Source: Rhodospirillaceae bacterium (GTDB lineage Bacteria; Pseudomonadota; Alphaproteobacteria; CACIAM-22H2). Taken from it: 64,000 nt of DNA. The notes beneath the pieces are model-generated. The model ran no database searches. It saw only the letters and a program-made list of their open reading frames with translations, and was not told the origin of the DNA. Position numbers and translations under genes: made by a program. Below, in pieces: positions 63,179 through 64,000 of this stretch (the stretch's first letter is position 1; every line of letters starts with the position of its first letter). The DNA lies in contig JALHMR010000007.1 of the NCBI GenBank assembly GCA_022843945.1, positions 52,546-116,545 of the forward strand, read 5' to 3'.

Positions 63179-63600
63179 GGTTGTTCTCCCTGTTGGACCG
63201 CGACGCACCGGCCAAAGGGGGGCTACCGGTACGCGTGGCCGGCCGCCGTGAACATAGGCGGCCGCTTGTTATGTGCGTTTGTGCCCCCGTGTTGCGGACA
63301 TTCTGAGGGGGTTTCCGGGCCGCTGGCAATGGCCTTGTGGCCGGACCAATGGCGGGGAGGGGTGGGGGCTGGATTTCACCTCGTGAAACCCGGCCCGGGG
63401 AGGGGGCGGCTGGTTGGCATCGACTCGGGGGCGATGGTATCCACAGAGGAGCCGTCACCCCGGACCAGGCGAAGCGCGAGCCGGGGGATGGTAAGCAGAC
63501 AGGTGTCACCCCGCGAAAGCGGGGGTCCAGTCTTATCCGGAAATAGTCTGGATTCCCGCTTTCGCGGGAATGACGGAAAGAGCGAAACAGGCGGGCCCCT
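63179..63600. other. intergenic region upstream of dctP and the carboxylase gene
   Basis: A 422-base divergent gap with no credible gene. It contains GC-rich inverted repeats at 63236-63275 (GGCCGGCCGCC), a half family D repeat at 63454-63486 and the full family E repeat at 63505-63574. Promoters for both flanking genes must lie here, but I could not identify good -35/-10 pairs. Confidence 0.7.
63505..63574. repeat. intergenic palindromic repeat, family E copy 2
   Basis: GTCACCCCGCGAAAGCGGGG, then TCCAGTCTTATCCGG and a closing arm TCCCGCTTTCGCGGGAATGAC. It is very similar to 61977-62048 and in the same orientation. It ends 26 bases before the carboxylase start. Confidence 0.8.
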
Positions 63601-64000
63601 ATGCAGGACATCCTCAAGCAGCTCAACGACAAGCGGGCGCGGGCCCGGGTGGGGGGCGGCGCCAAGCGCGTCGAAGGCCAGCACGCCAAGGGCAAGCTGA
63701 CCGCCCGTGAGCGCATCGAGGTGCTGCTGGACGAGGGCTCGTTCGAGGAATGGGACATGTTCGTGGAGCACCGCTCCACCGATTTCGGCATGGCCGAGCA
63801 GAAGGTGCCGGGCGACGGCGTGGTCACCGGCTGGGGCACGATCAACGGCCGCGTGGTCTTCGTCTTCAGCCAGGACTTCACGGTCTTCGGCGGCTCGCTG
63901 TCGGAGCCGCATGCCGAGAAGATCTGCAAGATCATGGACCAGGCGATGAAGGTCGGTGCCCCGGTGATCGGCCTCAACGACTCAGGCGGTGCCCGCATCC
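63601..64000 (+). CDS. pccB: acyl-CoA (propionyl-CoA type) carboxylase beta subunit, 3' end outside window
   Basis: The first 133 residues of a biotin-dependent carboxyltransferase beta subunit (full length about 510). The start [20 protein letters not shown], the [19 protein letters not shown] segment and [15 protein letters not shown] are typical of PccB-like proteins, which carboxylate propionyl-CoA to methylmalonyl-CoA. The frame is open to the last base. Distinction from other acyl-CoA carboxylases needs the rest of the gene and its alpha-subunit partner. Confidence 0.88.
   Translation, partial: MQDILKQLNDKRARARVGGGAKRVEGQHAKGKLTARERIEVLLDEGSFEEWDMFVEHRSTDFGMAEQKVPGDGVVTGWGTINGRVVFVFSQDFTVFGGSLSEPHAEKICKIMDQAMKVGAPVIGLNDSGGARI

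Noticed and set aside
63454..63486. A third full copy of the GTCACCCCGG repeat.
   Set aside because: Only one arm is present and the closing arm is missing, so it is noted as a half unit within the intergenic region.
61977..63574. The family D/E repeats as a CRISPR array.
   Set aside because: Only two or three copies, spaced by whole genes, each internally palindromic, with no regular spacers and no cas genes.

Overview
The window is a GC-rich bacterial chromosome segment from an alphaproteobacterium. The order rlmB / tRNA-Tyr / tRNA-Gly / tuf / tRNA-Trp / secE / nusG, the degQ-rarA-rluC-HAD block after rplQ, an ATP12-type F1 assembly chaperone (a family of Alphaproteobacteria and mitochondria), and typical alphaproteobacterial intergenic palindromes all point that way. 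A Rhodospirillales-like or Hyphomicrobiales-like member is plausible, but I cannot fix the order or genus.

Layout. (1) 1-2749, plus strand: the end of a translationally coupled phosphonate operon, with phnA (phosphonoacetate hydrolase, cut by the window edge), phnY (phosphonoacetaldehyde dehydrogenase) and a PhnZ-type HD-domain diiron oxygenase. (2) 2958-4217: a type II NADH dehydrogenase. (3) 4360-11607, minus strand: in transcription order a DMT permease, a class V aminotransferase, a periplasmic binding protein, an ABC ATPase, a fused two-domain ABC permease and a low-specificity threonine aldolase. The transporter resembles the putative 2-aminoethylphosphonate (AEP) importers, so regions 1 and 3 could together import and mineralise an aminophosphonate. 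Intergenic palindromic repeats punctuate this region. (4) 11685-12584: rlmB, divergent from the next block.

(5) 12696-45684: the translation and transcription core. It holds three tRNA genes, two copies of tuf identical in sequence, secE-nusG, rplKAJL-rpoBC closed by a strong intrinsic terminator, and then rpsL-rpsG-fusA-tuf running without a gap into the S10, spc and alpha operons through rplQ, also closed by a strong terminator. Near-consensus sigma70-type promoters sit before tRNA-Tyr, rpsL and rpsM. Candidate RNA control structures lie in the rplJ leader, between rplL and rpoB, in the rpsL leader and between secY and adk. Adenylate kinase carries an 83-residue histone-H1-like basic tail.

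(6) 45788-59878: degQ-like protease, rarA, an RNase-H-fold unknown protein, rluC, then a block that looks inserted (methyltransferase, Cache-only sensor stub, MetE-like enzyme, copper-type P1B ATPase), then HAD phosphatase, AsmA-family protein and ATP12. (7) 59984-63178, minus strand: a complete TRAP transporter (dctP, dctQ, dctM order) of the 2-oxo-acid-like type. (8) 63601-64000: the start of an acyl-CoA (propionyl-CoA type) carboxylase beta subunit, cut by the window edge.

Most of the window is conserved housekeeping DNA. The parts most worth attention are the phosphonate/aminotransferase/aldolase region with its repeats, the candidate RNA switches around the ribosomal operons, the adenylate kinase tail, and the interrupted degQ-to-atp12 block.
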